The notes below the pieces were generated by a model, which saw only the letters and a program-made list of their open reading frames with translations, had not been told where the DNA came from and ran no database searches. DNA of 64,000 nt from the NCBI RefSeq assembly GCF_963662255.1, contig NC_085067.1:310001-374000 (forward strand), given 5' to 3'. Position numbers and translations under genes: made by a program. Of the stretch, positions 35,241 to 46,037 are shown one piece after another (the stretch's first letter is position 1; each line of letters starts with the position of its first letter). The stretch is from Cinclus cinclus. Its lineage: Eukaryota > Chordata > Aves > Passeriformes > Cinclidae.

Positions 35241-35733
35241 CCATGGGACAGGGGGACCCCCCCCCTCATTTCAGTGGGACACCAGGCTTGGTTTCAGTTT
35301 GTCCCCAGCCACTCCTAAGGCACAGAGAGGGACTCACAAAAAGGGGGGAAACTGCACTCAGAATTCATTCCCATGTGTTACACAGAGCATCCCACAGGTG
35401 AGACTGTGTGTCCCTGTCACTTCTCCAGGCTCTGGCTCCTGGTCAAAGCTGGTACCACTGTGGCCTTCAGAGCCAAGCTTGCTCTGCTGCCACATGGGAG
35501 TGCTTGAGAAATGTTCCAAATGCATTTGGTACTCCACTGCACAGTGCCACCTGTGCTGGAGACCAAATTAACCCACAGCTGAGAGCATTGAAAACCAGGC
35601 ATTTAATTGTTTAATGGCTTCACATCCTTTACTGCTTAATTCCCATTTACAGCATAAATACAGAACAACATCAAGTTATTTAAGAGCAAAAGCAGATCCT
35701 AATTTCTGTTGATGTCTTGTTCTCCCCTTACAG
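35241..35733. other. Unannotated DNA
   Basis: No gene is recognised. A 12-nt exon-like interval (35387-35398, after TGTTACACAG and before GTGAGA) is noted but unsupported. Confidence 0.45.
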
Positions 35734-35754
35734 GAAGAGAGGTACCTTCAGAGG
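35734..35754 (+). other. Candidate 21-nt micro-exon (EERYLQR)
   Basis: A strong polypyrimidine tract and acceptor (TTGTTCTCCCCTTACAG) are followed by 21 nt and a good donor (AGAGG then GTGAGTTT). In phase 0 it reads EERYLQR. It could link in frame to the next cassettes at 36116, 37829 and 37998. Pseudo-exons with good splice scores are common in vertebrate non-coding DNA and I do not recognise the peptide, so support is weak. Confidence 0.2.
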
Positions 35755-36115
35755 GTGAGTTTGGCTAGGGAGGCACTACTCTGCAATGAGAGGCTCCAGC
35801 TCATCCCACCCGTGTGATAATTCACGGTTTAAATAAGTTTTTTCCTGTCCTGAAGGTAAAATACAACACTGAAACTGCCAGGAGCAGTTTTCTTGGTTTG
35901 TGGCTCCAGCATGGCCTTTTGTGACCTTTGGACATATGCCATGAATGCTTTAATTCCAGGCAGGGTTTTATCTTAAGCAGATACAATGAAGGATCTGAGA
36001 ACTAGGTCAGGAGACATTAGAGGCTGTTTGATTCACTGTGAACTGTGTGCACAGCACAGCTTTTAAGCCTGAAATGTCATTACTTGGATGCAATGAAGCT
36101 GCTGTTTTGTTTTAG
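35755..36115. other. Interval between two micro-exon candidates
   Basis: Unique DNA with no independent feature. If the cassettes are real this is a short intron of 361 bp with a GT start and an AG end. Confidence 0.3.
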
Positions 36116-36133
36116 AATGCAGTCAAACGGATG
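36116..36133 (+). other. Candidate 18-nt micro-exon (NAVKRM)
   Basis: The acceptor GCTGTTTTGTTTTAG is pyrimidine-rich and the donor GTGAGTGG follows ATG. Phase 0 reads NAVKRM. It lies 361 bp downstream of the 21-nt cassette, and both lengths are multiples of three. The function is unknown and a chance occurrence is possible. Confidence 0.2.
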
Positions 36134-36959
36134 GTGAGTGGAGAAAGGAGAGAGGAAGCACTGGGTTTCTGGGCACCAAACACCATTTCAAGCAGGAAAC
36201 CAGCCCCACAAGCAGTTTTTTGTGGTTAGTGGTGGCAGCACCCCCACGCGTGCCAGGGACCAGCAGCAGCCAGAGGTGCAGGGAGAGGCTCTGGGTGGTG
36301 ATGGGGTTATGGACACGGGAGCGAGAGAGCTGCAGATGTGTCCTCTGCTGGCAAAACAGTGCTTTGGGGACACTCCTGAGATCCTTTCCTAAGTATTGAC
36401 GATATTTTTTTTCCCCTCGCAGTGCTTTACCAGCCTGTGTGTGTCCAGGGTGCAGAGTTTTCATTTCTTTTAATGGTTCTCAGGAAATTATTGAGAAATA
36501 AAAGTGCATTTCAGAGTTATCTTCAAGGCTCACTGTGGTTCTAATGGTTTCTTTAAATCCACAGTGCAAATTCTATTTTTCAAAGTTTTACTGGTCCCCA
36601 AGTGATTGTAATGACATATTGACTGGCTTTACTGGGGCCTTGGGAGTTTAGAAAGGAAAGAAGCAACTTAGCAAGGGAAAACCCTTTAAATATATATACA
36701 TGAAAGTTTTTAAAGTTCATCTAATCTGTCTCTAGTTTTGGTATTTATAAACCAGACACTGTCATCAAGGTTAACAGCACTTTCATGTTCCTGGGAATGT
36801 TGCAGCCAGTTCTCTGGGGCTCCTTCACGCCTTAAGGAAAAGAAACCCACCCATCTCACAGGGCTGGTGCACCCCTCATGCTCCTGAAATCACCTCCAGG
36901 AGCCTGAGCTTGGCCTCAAGGCACTTCCCTGCAATTGCTGGAGAGCCTGGGATCCTGAA
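36134..36959. other. Unannotated DNA
   Basis: No gene is recognised. 36480-36780 is AT-rich and unique with a TATATATACATG segment near 36692-36703. Confidence 0.45.
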
Positions 36960-37140
36960 ATGTCCATGTAACAGCATTAATACAAGATGAATAGAGTTCC
37001 ATACCCCGGATCTGCTTAACCTGATAAATAGTTTCAGTTAATGGACAGCAAAAGAAATGATGCTCAGTAAATTTGATTTTATGAGCCTTTCACTTATTTG
37101 CTGTGCCCATTAGGTCGGAAGTTAGGTAATAGTAAGTGTC
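36960..37140. other. AT-rich conserved-looking block
   Basis: Unique sequence with several ATTAATACAAG/TAATGG/ATTAG motifs and a retained CpG in CATACCCCGGATC and TAGGTCGGAAG. It has no repeat content. Candidate conserved non-coding element, inferred only. Confidence 0.25.
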
Positions 37141-37828
37141 CATTAGTGCATTAGCTCAGTGATGAGGGAGCTGAGTTGGAAAAAAAAGAAAATGGTGGAA
37201 AATGCTCTGAAACCACGTGCATTTATTAAACCTTTGTTGGTCAAGGGTGGCTGCAGTGGGCACTGAGCTGCAGAGGCTTTGGAGGTTGGTTCAGGTGGAA
37301 AGTGCAGCAAGCCCTGAATCCCCTTCTCCTCACTCAGTGTTTGATCCACGTTCCTCCTGCCACGGGGAGCCTGGGGCAGTCCCAGGGCTGTGGGGCTGCT
37401 CGTGGTCCCTGTCCCAGGAAAGTCTCTGTGCAGTGCTGGTGTGATGGGTGGCCTGGGCCTGCTCCTTCCCCTCAGGAATACACGGCCCAGCTTGTAACAA
37501 CCAAAATAAAATAGCCATTTCACTGCTGACCCTTTCTTTTGCTCAATTCCTTAGAATTTTTTTCTCTGCCCAGGCAAATTAGTTTTTAAAATCTCTTTTA
37601 GCCAATTTCTTTGCTACCCTGGGATTATTTACACAGCCCACAAAAAGCTGTTTACTCTTCTGGGTAATTCAATGAACATTCACTTGCTTTGAATTAATAT
37701 GCAGCGTTGTTCCAAGTGCTGGCAATTTACTGGTAATTGGAACATCTCCTTACCCTGGAAAAAACACCCAGCCTCCCAAGTTAGTGTTAATGCAGCAAGA
37801 GAGCCCAATCCCCTTGTTTATGTGCTAG
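37141..37828. other. Unannotated DNA
   Basis: Mixed composition. No recognisable exon or repeat apart from AT-rich stretches at 37500-37740. Confidence 0.45.
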
Positions 37829-37861
37829 CAAGGAAATATAGGGCTTGTTAGCAATTACAAG
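37829..37861 (+). other. Candidate 33-nt micro-exon (QGNIGLVSNYK)
   Basis: The acceptor CCCCTTGTTTATGTGCTAG and the donor CAAG followed by GTGAGTTTT are both good. Only phase 0 is open, reading QGNIGLVSNYK. The other two frames contain stops. This agrees in phase with the neighbouring cassettes. I do not recognise the peptide. Confidence 0.2.
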
Positions 37862-37997
37862 GTGAGTTTTCTCCCCCTCGCTTCCTGGTGGTGCTCCTCT
37901 GTAGCTGTGAGGGCTGTTCAGGGTGACTGCAGTCTGTGCCAGGGCTGGGTGAGTCCCTGCTGCGGTGTTTAAGCAGTTTGCCCATGATGTGTTACAG

Positions 37998-38108
37998 ATG
38001 CTGGAAAAGAGTTCGGTGGCTAAAAGGGGTTTGCAGCAGTGTGGGGAGGAGCAGGACACAAAGAACCTTTCCAGCAGCAGTTTGATCTCTCCTGGGTGCA
38101 CATCAGAG
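37998..38108 (+). other. Candidate 111-nt exon, open only in phase 0
   Basis: It begins after TGATGTGTTACAG and ends with CATCAGAG before GTAAGT, a near-perfect donor. Only phase 0 is open (37 codons). It starts MLEKSSVAKRG, continues with an acidic stretch (GEEQDTKN) and then a serine-rich stretch (LSSSSLIS). It is the longest of the in-phase cassettes. The acceptor's pyrimidine tract is only moderate. Chance openness over 37 codons is not rare, so this stays a candidate. Confidence 0.22.
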
Positions 38109-38962
38109 GTAAGTGCTTTGAGCTGTTTGTAAACCAGGTGAGCACTGCAGAGTTCCCACAGCATTTAGTGGGAATGTCTCTAAGGCTGGTGCCCAGTGGA
38201 TTGCCCTGCCCCTGGTCAGCTGGGGATGAGAGTTGATTTAATAGCAGTGTCAGGCTCATCAGCAGACACCTTTCCTTTCCAATCTGCTGGGTGCACTCTG
38301 GCCATGGCTGTGATAGAGACCTGGCTGTGAAACTAATAGAACCTGATAGACAGAAAATGAAATCTGTTTGCTCTGCTGTCAGCTCACTTCCCTAATTTGG
38401 TTCTGCTTACAAGGGCTGCTCAGGATGCTAACACCTCTCCAGGGGTTTCCCCAGTAATGAAACAGCTTTGTTAGGGACTGCAGACAGAGAAAGACAATAA
38501 GTTGCATTTGTTTGACACAGTTTTGAGGTCCCAATGGAATCTGTGCAGTCCAAAGCCAGGGTTCTGTGCCTTTTAGAGCCTTTTTGTTCCCTTAAACTTT
38601 TCACCCCGTGTATAACCTCCTGCCCAGGCAGGACACAGGGCTCAGCCAGAAGGGAAGACAAAATGTTCTGGGGTTAGTTAAAGTGCCAGGTAGGGTTTGC
38701 TGGATGTGGCTGTGAGAGCAGCTCCCCTGTGGGATGACAAGTTGTAGAGCAGCAGGGCCTTCCACCAGCCTCTCCTGCTCTCAAGACATTCTTTCTCTCA
38801 CCACGTTTACTGTGGAACTGTAAATCTTCATGATAAAAATATCTTTGTTGATTTTTATGCTTTGCTTTTGACCTGTGAAAATGTGTTTACAACAGAGTTT
38901 GGGTTAACACCCTGAAAATAAACAAGTGTGAATATGGCACTGATCATGCTAGCAAAAAAAAA
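38109..38962. other. Unannotated unique DNA
   Basis: No gene or repeat is recognised. 38770-38960 is AT-rich. Confidence 0.5.
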
Positions 38963-38986
38963 TTAATGTTGCATATGCAACATTAA
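38963..38986. promoter_or_regulatory. 24-bp perfect palindrome with a POU-dimer-like core
   Basis: Twelve-base halves are exact reverse complements centred between 38974 and 38975. The core TTGCATATGCAA closely resembles the palindromic MORE site ATGCATATGCAT bound by Oct-factor dimers, and its half-sites also resemble C/EBP half-sites. It sits in an AT-rich stretch (38940-39015). Direct observation supports the palindrome. Factor binding is inference. Confidence 0.6.
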
Positions 38987-39730
38987 ATACTGCTAAAGAA
39001 TTTAATTTAATTAGGGAATCGGTCCTCATGAAGGCCAGCAAGCTGACAGCCCAGAGAACTGAAATCTTCTGGCTGTGGCAAGAGCTGAGCTCACCCAATC
39101 TGAGATGGAGCATGCCCCTGTTGGCTGCTGCATGGGCACAGCTGGCCCTGCTGCCAGGGGACAGAGCAGGGTTCAGCTGCTGCCAGCCCTGTCCTCTGCA
39201 TGAGCAGGGACTGGAATTACAGAAACCATCTTTAGGGACCCAGTCTGGGACAACATTCAGCTTCACGAAGTCTCTGGGGAGAGATAGCTTCCAGTCACTA
39301 GAACCGACCTGGGGACAGTGTAAACCCACAGTTTAGAGGAGGAATCCTTCAGAACAAATTAGAATGCTCTTGAGCTAAAAGTACATCCAGACTCCTTGAC
39401 ACGTGCTCATAGAGGCAGCAGAGCTCTGGGGCAGCCAAAGAAATCTTCTCCATCCCCTCCTGCTCTTCACAGCCCCTCTGCAAGCCCCAAGGGGGTTCAT
39501 GGCCCTGTCCCCAGCCCCAGTGCCCGTGGGGTACCTCCCACAGGTGCCATCTCCACAGGTGTGGCAGTGGATGGTGCTGCAGTCTGGCCTTCAGCCATGG
39601 AGGAGATCTGGGCTTGTGGACAGTCCCCACATGGCTCAGGCTGGGAGAGAGGTCTTCCTGCCACCCAGCACAGTCCTTACTCCCCAGTCTGTACTCACAA
39701 AGGGTGATTAACGCACTCTCTGGGAGAGGA
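38987..39730. other. Unannotated unique DNA
   Basis: Frames of about 100 codons occur on both strands without domain signatures or splice context. Nothing is called. Confidence 0.5.
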
Positions 39731-39778
39731 GACATCCGATTTACAAACAACATTAACTGAGACATCCTATTTACAAAG
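39731..39778. repeat. Two-copy direct repeat, period 30
   Basis: GACATCCGATTTACAAACAA (39731) and GACATCCTATTTACAAAGAG (39761) differ at three positions over 20 bases. This is an isolated, partly diverged duplication. Confidence 0.8.
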
Positions 39779-40868
39779 AGCTTCGTGTGTCCTCAGGAGA
39801 AGGGGATCCAGACAGCAGAGTGTGTGTTATTGGTAATGTAAAAGGACACTGTTATTCCTATTGCATCACTGAACTCCATTATGTCTTTTATTCACCTTAT
39901 TTCCAGGACAAGTGCCATTCCCTGTGAAGCCACCACCCATCACCTTTCCCTGCACATGCCCTTGCCTGCTTGTCACAAGCATGGGGGTCTCTGTTGGTCA
40001 CTTGGTCCCTGTCTCCTCTCAGAGCAGGTCCTGCCTGTGGAATGGCTGTTGGTGGCAGGGCTGGGACCACCTCACACACATTCCTTGCAGGTCTTGGATC
40101 CCTTGGCAGAGCTCTGCAAGCAGCTGCTTCCCTCTCTCTCTGCATTAAGATTAATGTTTGAACAGCAGCTGTCCCATCCATCTCTCTGTGTGGCTTCCTC
40201 CAAACAAATAGCAAGAGGAGGTGGCATCTATTTGGGAATGACAGGGCTTCAATCTATTTATTCCACAGGTAACTGCTCTCTCCTGAAATGTCAGTTTGGC
40301 TCTTCATCTTCCTCGGGCTGTGGTGAGAGCACAGTGGGTACGGACACGCCTCCCTTCATCTGCAAGGAAAGAGTCACTGAGACTGATTGCACAATTGAAT
40401 ATGCAGCATGGTAAACAGTTATTTGGAAATTATTGTTTGTGTTTAATTATGACATACAGAAGTTTAACAGTCATAAATTTTTCATCGGAGCTGGAATGCA
40501 AATGTAAGCATTAACATGCACCCACAAAGACACAGATCAGCATTCCCACAGTGCACGACACTGCTCGTGGGCATCCCTCTCCTCAGCATCAGGGGCCAGG
40601 GCTGTCACTGAGCTGCGAGTGGCTTAGAAACCAGAAATTACCCATTTCTGCTTGGTTTGTTCTCTGTGCAGAGCCCTGAAGGCAGAGCAGTGGCTGTAGC
40701 AGGCACTGAGGGCTTGACTCCCCGGAACACTTTTGGGGGGCAGCCAAGGTGGAGAAGGCACTGTGGGTGTAACCTCCATCCTGGCAAAATAGGAAAACTT
40801 TCTGGTTTCATGAAAGTGCCTTGTCAACACTTTTGCTGCTGACAACAATTCTTTCCAACAATTATCAG
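39779..40868. other. Unannotated unique DNA
   Basis: The 177-codon plus-strand frame at 39881-40414 has no recognisable domain. 40400-40515 is AT-rich and unique. No gene is called. Confidence 0.5.
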
Positions 40869-40934
40869 ATTCATTTTTCCCCATCTTTTCTCTCTTTTCA
40901 ATCTTTTCTTATCTCTCTCTTCTCCTTCCCCCAG
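40869..40934 (+). other. Long polypyrimidine tract ending in CCCCCAG
   Basis: About 65 nt of almost pure C/T (interrupted by scattered A) end in TCTCCTTCCCCCAG, an almost ideal 3' splice acceptor. It may be a real acceptor or a simple pyrimidine-rich repeat. The sequence that follows is open in phase 0. Confidence 0.35.
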
Positions 40935-41063
40935 CACTTACACACAGACACATGCTGTGGCTCTTGGCAATTGAAGAAAATAAAAAATAGATGTGTAGAG
41001 GAAAAAAAGTTTAACAGCAAGAAAAGATGTGCTAGAAAAGAGGGCAGTAATAAGGGAATCTAA
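40935..41063 (+). other. Candidate terminal coding segment after the strong acceptor
   Basis: From the acceptor, phase 0 is open for 42 codons to a TAA at 41061. The other two frames stop earlier. The translation is lysine-rich (segments QLKKIKNRC, VEEKKFNSKKRC, ARKEGSNKG). ATTAAA, a secondary poly(A) hexamer, overlaps the stop at 41063-41068, which would give an implausibly short 3' UTR. The phase matches the cassettes at 35734-38108. I do not recognise the product. Confidence 0.15.
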
Positions 41064-42220
41064 TTAAAATGGGAAATTTCTGCAGGAAAAGGAAGAGGTG
41101 TTGGGGGAGGCAGAGGTAGAACATTGTTTCCATCCAGCTTGCTCATTTGGGGGAAGAAGAAGAATATCCCAGCTGATTAAAAAACTGGTATGATAATGAC
41201 AGATGAGTATTTTTCTCTCTTTGTATTTCTGAAGCAAATCTCTCATGGGACAAAACATATCACTCAGTGAGTTGCATAATATTTAATTCTGTATTAGGCA
41301 AAGAACAAATTGTGTCTGTGTTGAACAACGTGAGCAGAAAGGTGAGTGCACATTTTCTGAACACCCACCTATGCCTCCAGAGACAACAGTTTTGTGGAGG
41401 ATTTTAGGGAGAGTCCAGAGGGTCTTGTGGCTGTTTCAGGGGTTAGCAAATGGGGTATGGAGATCTCAAAACAGATGTGCAGAAAGGGCTGACCTGTAGC
41501 TGAAGGATGTGTTTGAGCAGTGCTGACCTCGTCATCAAAGCTTGAGATGAAATATCTTCCCAGATGAGTTCTGTTTATGATTTCTCCAGCTATTTTAACA
41601 ACAATGTTGTGTCCAGTGGGGCTGTGATGTACTCCACAATGGCAGAGGTGTCCTCGGTGCCCCTGCAGAGTGGCACCCTGTGCAGGGGAAGAGCCAGGGC
41701 TCTCAGCACTGGGGACATGTCCTGCAGCCAGCTCATGGCCACGTTGTTCTGATGCCTGAGCTGGAGGCAAGGAGGGACTCGCTTCTCTTCCACAGAATGG
41801 CCCAGACACCTCACACTGGGGCAGGGGGTGCTGAGAAGGTGGGTTAATGGCACTTGGCTGTTCGTATTTCTGCATGCTGTGGCTCTGTGGAGTTGTCAAA
41901 TGACCCACAGCTGATCTCAGCCATTTGGGCATTTCTTTGTTCCTTGACTGAGAAGGGTAACAGGGCAATCTGTGGCCATTGGGGCACAATGAATCAGTTC
42001 TGGGAAAACAAATTCTTCAAAAACGAAACTGTCTGTGGGAAGGGGCAAAGTGGGATGTGGGGTGGGAATGCTCTGCCCCCAGAGATGGGGAAGTGGAAAT
42101 GGCTTTCGTGGGCTTTGCCTGAGGATTATTCCTTACTGTCTGTCACTTCTTGGTCCTCTTCCAGTGTTCTAGTTTGAAGGACACCTTTGAAATGAGGGCT
42201 GAGCCATAATGAGAAAAGAA
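41064..42220. other. Unannotated unique DNA
   Basis: Contains a 44-nt exon-like interval (41298-41341) between GTATTAG and GTGAGTG. It is open as KEQIVSVLNNVSRK when entered in phase 1, with a weak acceptor. A 206-codon minus-strand frame (41369-41989) has no domain. Sequence at 42166-42185 (TGTTCTAGTTTGAAGGACA) vaguely resembles the start of some passerine LTRs but does not continue as one. Confidence 0.45.
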
Positions 42221-42237
42221 ATGCAAATTAATCAAAG
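42221..42237 (+). promoter_or_regulatory. POU octamer, homeodomain and TCF/LEF-like composite site
   Basis: ATGCAAATTAATCAAAG contains a perfect octamer (42221-42228), an overlapping TTAAT core and an ATCAAAG TCF/LEF-type motif. Such dense overlap is typical of neural or developmental enhancers. Binding is inferred. Confidence 0.35.
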
Positions 42238-43466
42238 ACGACACCAGAGATGATGTGAGAGATAATTTCTCTGGCATAGTGTTCCAATATTCAGGGGTCT
42301 GTGTGTGTATACAGGCACGTGCACATGAGCTGTCACCGTCCATCGTTGCAGTGCTCACCAAAGACTTTGCAAAGGTGAGCACCAGCAGGTGTGGGTGACC
42401 TTCACTTGGGGCTCTGCACCTGGATTCAGAAGCCCTTGGTTTGCTTGCTGTCTGTCAATCTTCCTTTGTGTGCTTCTGAAAACCCAGACTGGGGATATTT
42501 CAGCTTGGAATGAAATTAAATTCCTGTAAAATCTTTCACTGGTATGGTGCTGGATGTGGAGGTGAGCACCAGAGACCTGCCCATGACTCTGCAGAATTTA
42601 GTCAGCTTGTGGGTGAGCAGCAGTGCATGAATAGCCAGGAGAGAATGTGTGTCCTTTCAAGAGTGTTCATGCCAGCTCTGTGTCCTGAGAGGAAATGAAT
42701 GTTTGGGTCACAGGACAGCACACAGGGAGCCTTAAATCCCACAGGAAATAAAAATGAAAGAGGCAGTGAGTATTGGGAACTTCCCCAGTGGCACATGATG
42801 TATCACAGTTGTTCCGTGTTACAAACACCACTTGGAGCTCTTGCATGTCCAGTAAAGAGAAAAGCAAAATGAAAATGCTGTAGTGGGTTAGGAAATGCTG
42901 AACAAGCCAGCTCCATTCAGTATGAGTCTGTGACAGGTCAGAACTGGCAGAATGTTTCACTGTGTGAGTTACTAAAAGCGAAGGAATTGTGTGATGGGGA
43001 CTGGCTGTGTGTGCTCAGAGCCCCACGGGCTCAGCCCAGCCCGAGTGTTGAACTCGTGGTGACACGAGTCACAGTGATCACTAACACACTCAAAACTGTT
43101 TTCACTACTCTGCTAAAATAAACACCTCACTTCTGCCAAAACATATTAAAGGTAAAATGAGTCACCACTAAGGCGAACTGAAGGAAAATTCCCTTGAAGG
43201 ATGTGAAAACAAACGTAACTAAAAGCAATAGAATAAAGATTGAAATATAAACTGCAGATGACAAACTTTTTCTTAGTGATTTTCCAGAGGAAAAGCATAT
43301 ATCAAGTCTTTTCCACTGTGCACCTTGCCTTCCCCTTGGAGCACCACCCACTGCCCTCTCAGCCTGAGCCCTGAGAGCTGAGTTCAAACCCCAGCCCCGT
43401 GTCCTGCTGGGTGTGGTTATACCATAACCATATAAAATGTGTGTATGCTTCTAGAACAGTTATATA
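42238..43466. other. Unannotated unique DNA
   Basis: Includes a pseudo-exon-like 18-nt interval (42595-42612, NLVSLW) and a 23-nt one ending before 42374. Both are unsupported. 43120-43290 is AT-rich. No gene is recognised. Confidence 0.5.
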
Positions 43467-43485
43467 TTTTTATTTTATTTTATTT
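43467..43485. repeat. (TTTTA)n microsatellite
   Basis: Three to four copies of TTTTA/ATTTT in a T-rich context. Confidence 0.8.
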
Positions 43486-45639
43486 GTATTTGCTACAGCT
43501 ATGCAGATTGCATTCAGTGGTCAGTTCACGGGCTGCCTGTCTGCAGTCAGAGAGGGGCAGGGTGTGCACACAGACCCTCTGCTCCCAGGGTCACTGGCAG
43601 TGGTGGCACTGTCCCTTCTCATCCAGGCTCATTAATGCCATCCTGCCAGAGGAGCTTGGGGTGCTGAGTCACTCCTTTCTGGGTAAATATCAGGGTAAAA
43701 AGACATGACATTTTCTGGGCTGTTCTTCTGTATTAATAAGATCCCAACTACAGGGTGACCTTTTCACAAAGGATTTGTAAATGCCAAAAGCTGCATTAAA
43801 AATCTCTCTTTCTCAGGCAAACAGAAGCATCATAACTTAGCATTTATTTCTTAAATGGTGTTTTCCTCTCTTTCCACCTTTGATCATCTCTTTCCCCTGA
43901 GTGAATGTAGTGACAGCTGTACTTCCAATAGCAGCTGTGAAAGGGTATGAGAGAAAATCAGTGATTGAATCATTGCCTGCTCAGGGGATCATTCTGCTCA
44001 AGGGGCTGGATGAATGAAAACAAACAGGACAGGGATGATGCCCCAGCAGGGAGGGATCAGCCTCTGCAGGAGAGGGACCACAGAGCCTGGGCTTGGACAT
44101 GGCCATGGGGGGCACTGGGTGCTGCTCCCAGTTTGTGTAACAAGGGCTTGCACTGTTTCTGACCACTGAGCCACACACAGAGAGCAGGGAAATCAGCACC
44201 AATCAACCACCCGAGGCTTTTATGTTACATTGCATTTGGGGTGTTTGATTTATCACATAAATGCTGCCTTTGCAACAGGCTTTACACCCTCTTTGGGTTT
44301 ATTTCCAGCCATAGGAAAAGGCCATAGGAAAATAGTAACAGCCAAAAAAAAACCCAACAGAGCAAAAGGCTTGGAACTTTACCAATGGAAAGCTGAGGCT
44401 TCATCCAAGAGCAGAGCTCTGGTATTCACCACCACCCTGCACTGAGTCAAAGGCTCCCAGGGCACTGACCTTGCCTGACCTCTTTGGTCAGGCTTTGAGT
44501 GAGCTTTGAGTCACCCTGAAAATCACTTCATTGCCTGAATTACCACATTGTGTAAGGAAACTCTTGCACCTTTTTGTTTCACCTCCATGGTTACCTTTTT
44601 CCTTTGTCCTCTTTCTGCATCTCTCATGTTTTTCATCACCAGCTAACATAATTTAATTCCTTCTCCCTTTTGCAAGAGTCCAGAGCCTGCACTTGTCCCT
44701 GGCAAGGGCTCAGCTTTTCCTAAACTGCAGCTCAAAAAGGAAAAATTGAGGCTGGATCTGAGTCAAATGCAAGTTTCATACTTTAAAGTTTTATCACCTC
44801 AAAATATCATCCTGCTTTTAATTTCCTGAGTGATTCTTATGCCCAGCTCAGCGAATGCTAATACACTCTCCCTGATTCCCACTCAGGTTCCTCCCAGGTT
44901 TTCTCCTTTTCCCTCCCATTTCTGTGAGGAGTGTAAGATCCAAAGGAGCAACAAACTGTAGGTGAGTTCCTAAGATGTCACCTCAAATACTGATGGTTGA
45001 TACAAGAACAGGAAATGTGTCCATGATTGGATAGGAATATATACCAGGTAGACATGAAAACAGCAAAAGCTTATCCCTAATGTACTCGTGAATGACCTGG
45101 AAGTCTGCACGTCAGTTCCTGAACTCCAGACCAGGTTCTTCAGTCAAGGCCAGGACAAACCTTCCCCTGAGGACTCCTTCTGTGGTGTTACCCTTAAAAC
45201 TTTTCCATCACAGCCCAGGTTTCCCTCAGCAGCACACAGCATTGCTTTTTGCTCTGCTCACACTGACTAATGGCAGTAATTGGTCTCTGTCCTCTTCATA
45301 ATGTCCCTCTAAGTATTTGTAAAGAGTTATCGTGGCTCCCTCCAGTCCTCTTTTCTCTTCACATAAAGATTCTCGATTCATTTTAATTCATCCTCCCTGA
45401 CCCTCCCTCCCACTCCCACTTTAGATATCGAATAATGGAGCACAATTACTTTGCACATTCGGAGGAGAGAACGAAGGAGGGCACAGCAGAGTGCCCTGCA
45501 AAGACAATTGTGAATTCCCAAGTGACCAGCAGCTTCCAGTGTGGGTGAGCCATGCTCAGGCTCAGCAGCGTTCGGGAGTGGGAGCTCTGCAGTAGCTCCA
45601 GACTGTCTCAGGTCCCACCACAGCAGCACCTGAAGCCTC
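43486..45639. other. Unannotated unique DNA
   Basis: AT-rich around 43690-43880 and 44520-44660. A 33-nt interval (44929-44961) has an excellent pyrimidine tract and a GTGAGTTCC donor but ends in an in-frame TAG in phase 0. It is counted as a pseudo-exon. 45300-45360 faintly resembles an internal segment of an ancient CR1 but cannot be confirmed. Confidence 0.45.
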
Positions 45640-46037
45640 GCTGGGCATTGCTGGGCACTGCTGGTCATTGCTGGTCATTGCTGGGCACTGTTGGGCACTG
45701 CTGGGCACTGTTGGGCACTGCTGGTCATTGCTGGGCACTGCTGGGCACTATTGGGCACTGCTGGGCATTACTGGGCACTGCTGGGCACTGCTGGGCACTA
45801 TTGGGCACTGCTGGTCATTGCTGGGCACTGCTGGGCACTGCTGGGCACTGTTGGGCACTGCTGGTCATTGCTGGGCACTGCTGGGCACTATTGGGCACTG
45901 CTGGTCATTGCTGGTCATTGCTGGGCACTGCTGGTCATTGCTGGGCACTGCTGGGCACTATTGGGCACTGCTGGGCACTGCTGGTCATTGCTGGGCACTG
46001 TTGGGCACTGCTGGGCACTGCTGGGCACTGTTGGGCC
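45640..46037. repeat. Minisatellite 5, 10-bp units, about 40 copies
   Basis: Units are CTGGGCACTG with variants CTGGTCATTG, TTGGGCACTG, CTGGGCACTA and CTGGGCATTA. The array is nearly free of length variants, keeping a strict 10-bp period over about 400 bp. Variant units recur in similar order, suggesting internal duplication of multi-unit blocks. The 228-codon plus-strand frame and the others are repeat artefacts (HCWALLGTAG type). Confidence 0.97.

Noticed and set aside
42166..42190. LTR-like start TGTTCTAGTTTGAAGGACA
   Set aside because: Resembles the first bases of some passerine LTRs as remembered, but the similarity does not continue. No second LTR, poly-purine tract or target duplication is seen.
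44929..44961. 33-nt interval with an excellent pyrimidine tract and a GTGAGT donor
   Set aside because: Phase 0 ends in a stop within the interval and no neighbouring cassette matches its phase. Treated as a pseudo-exon.
45300..45370. Possible ancient internal CR1 segment
   Set aside because: A few words resemble CR1 internal sequence in reverse orientation, but no continuous match could be followed.
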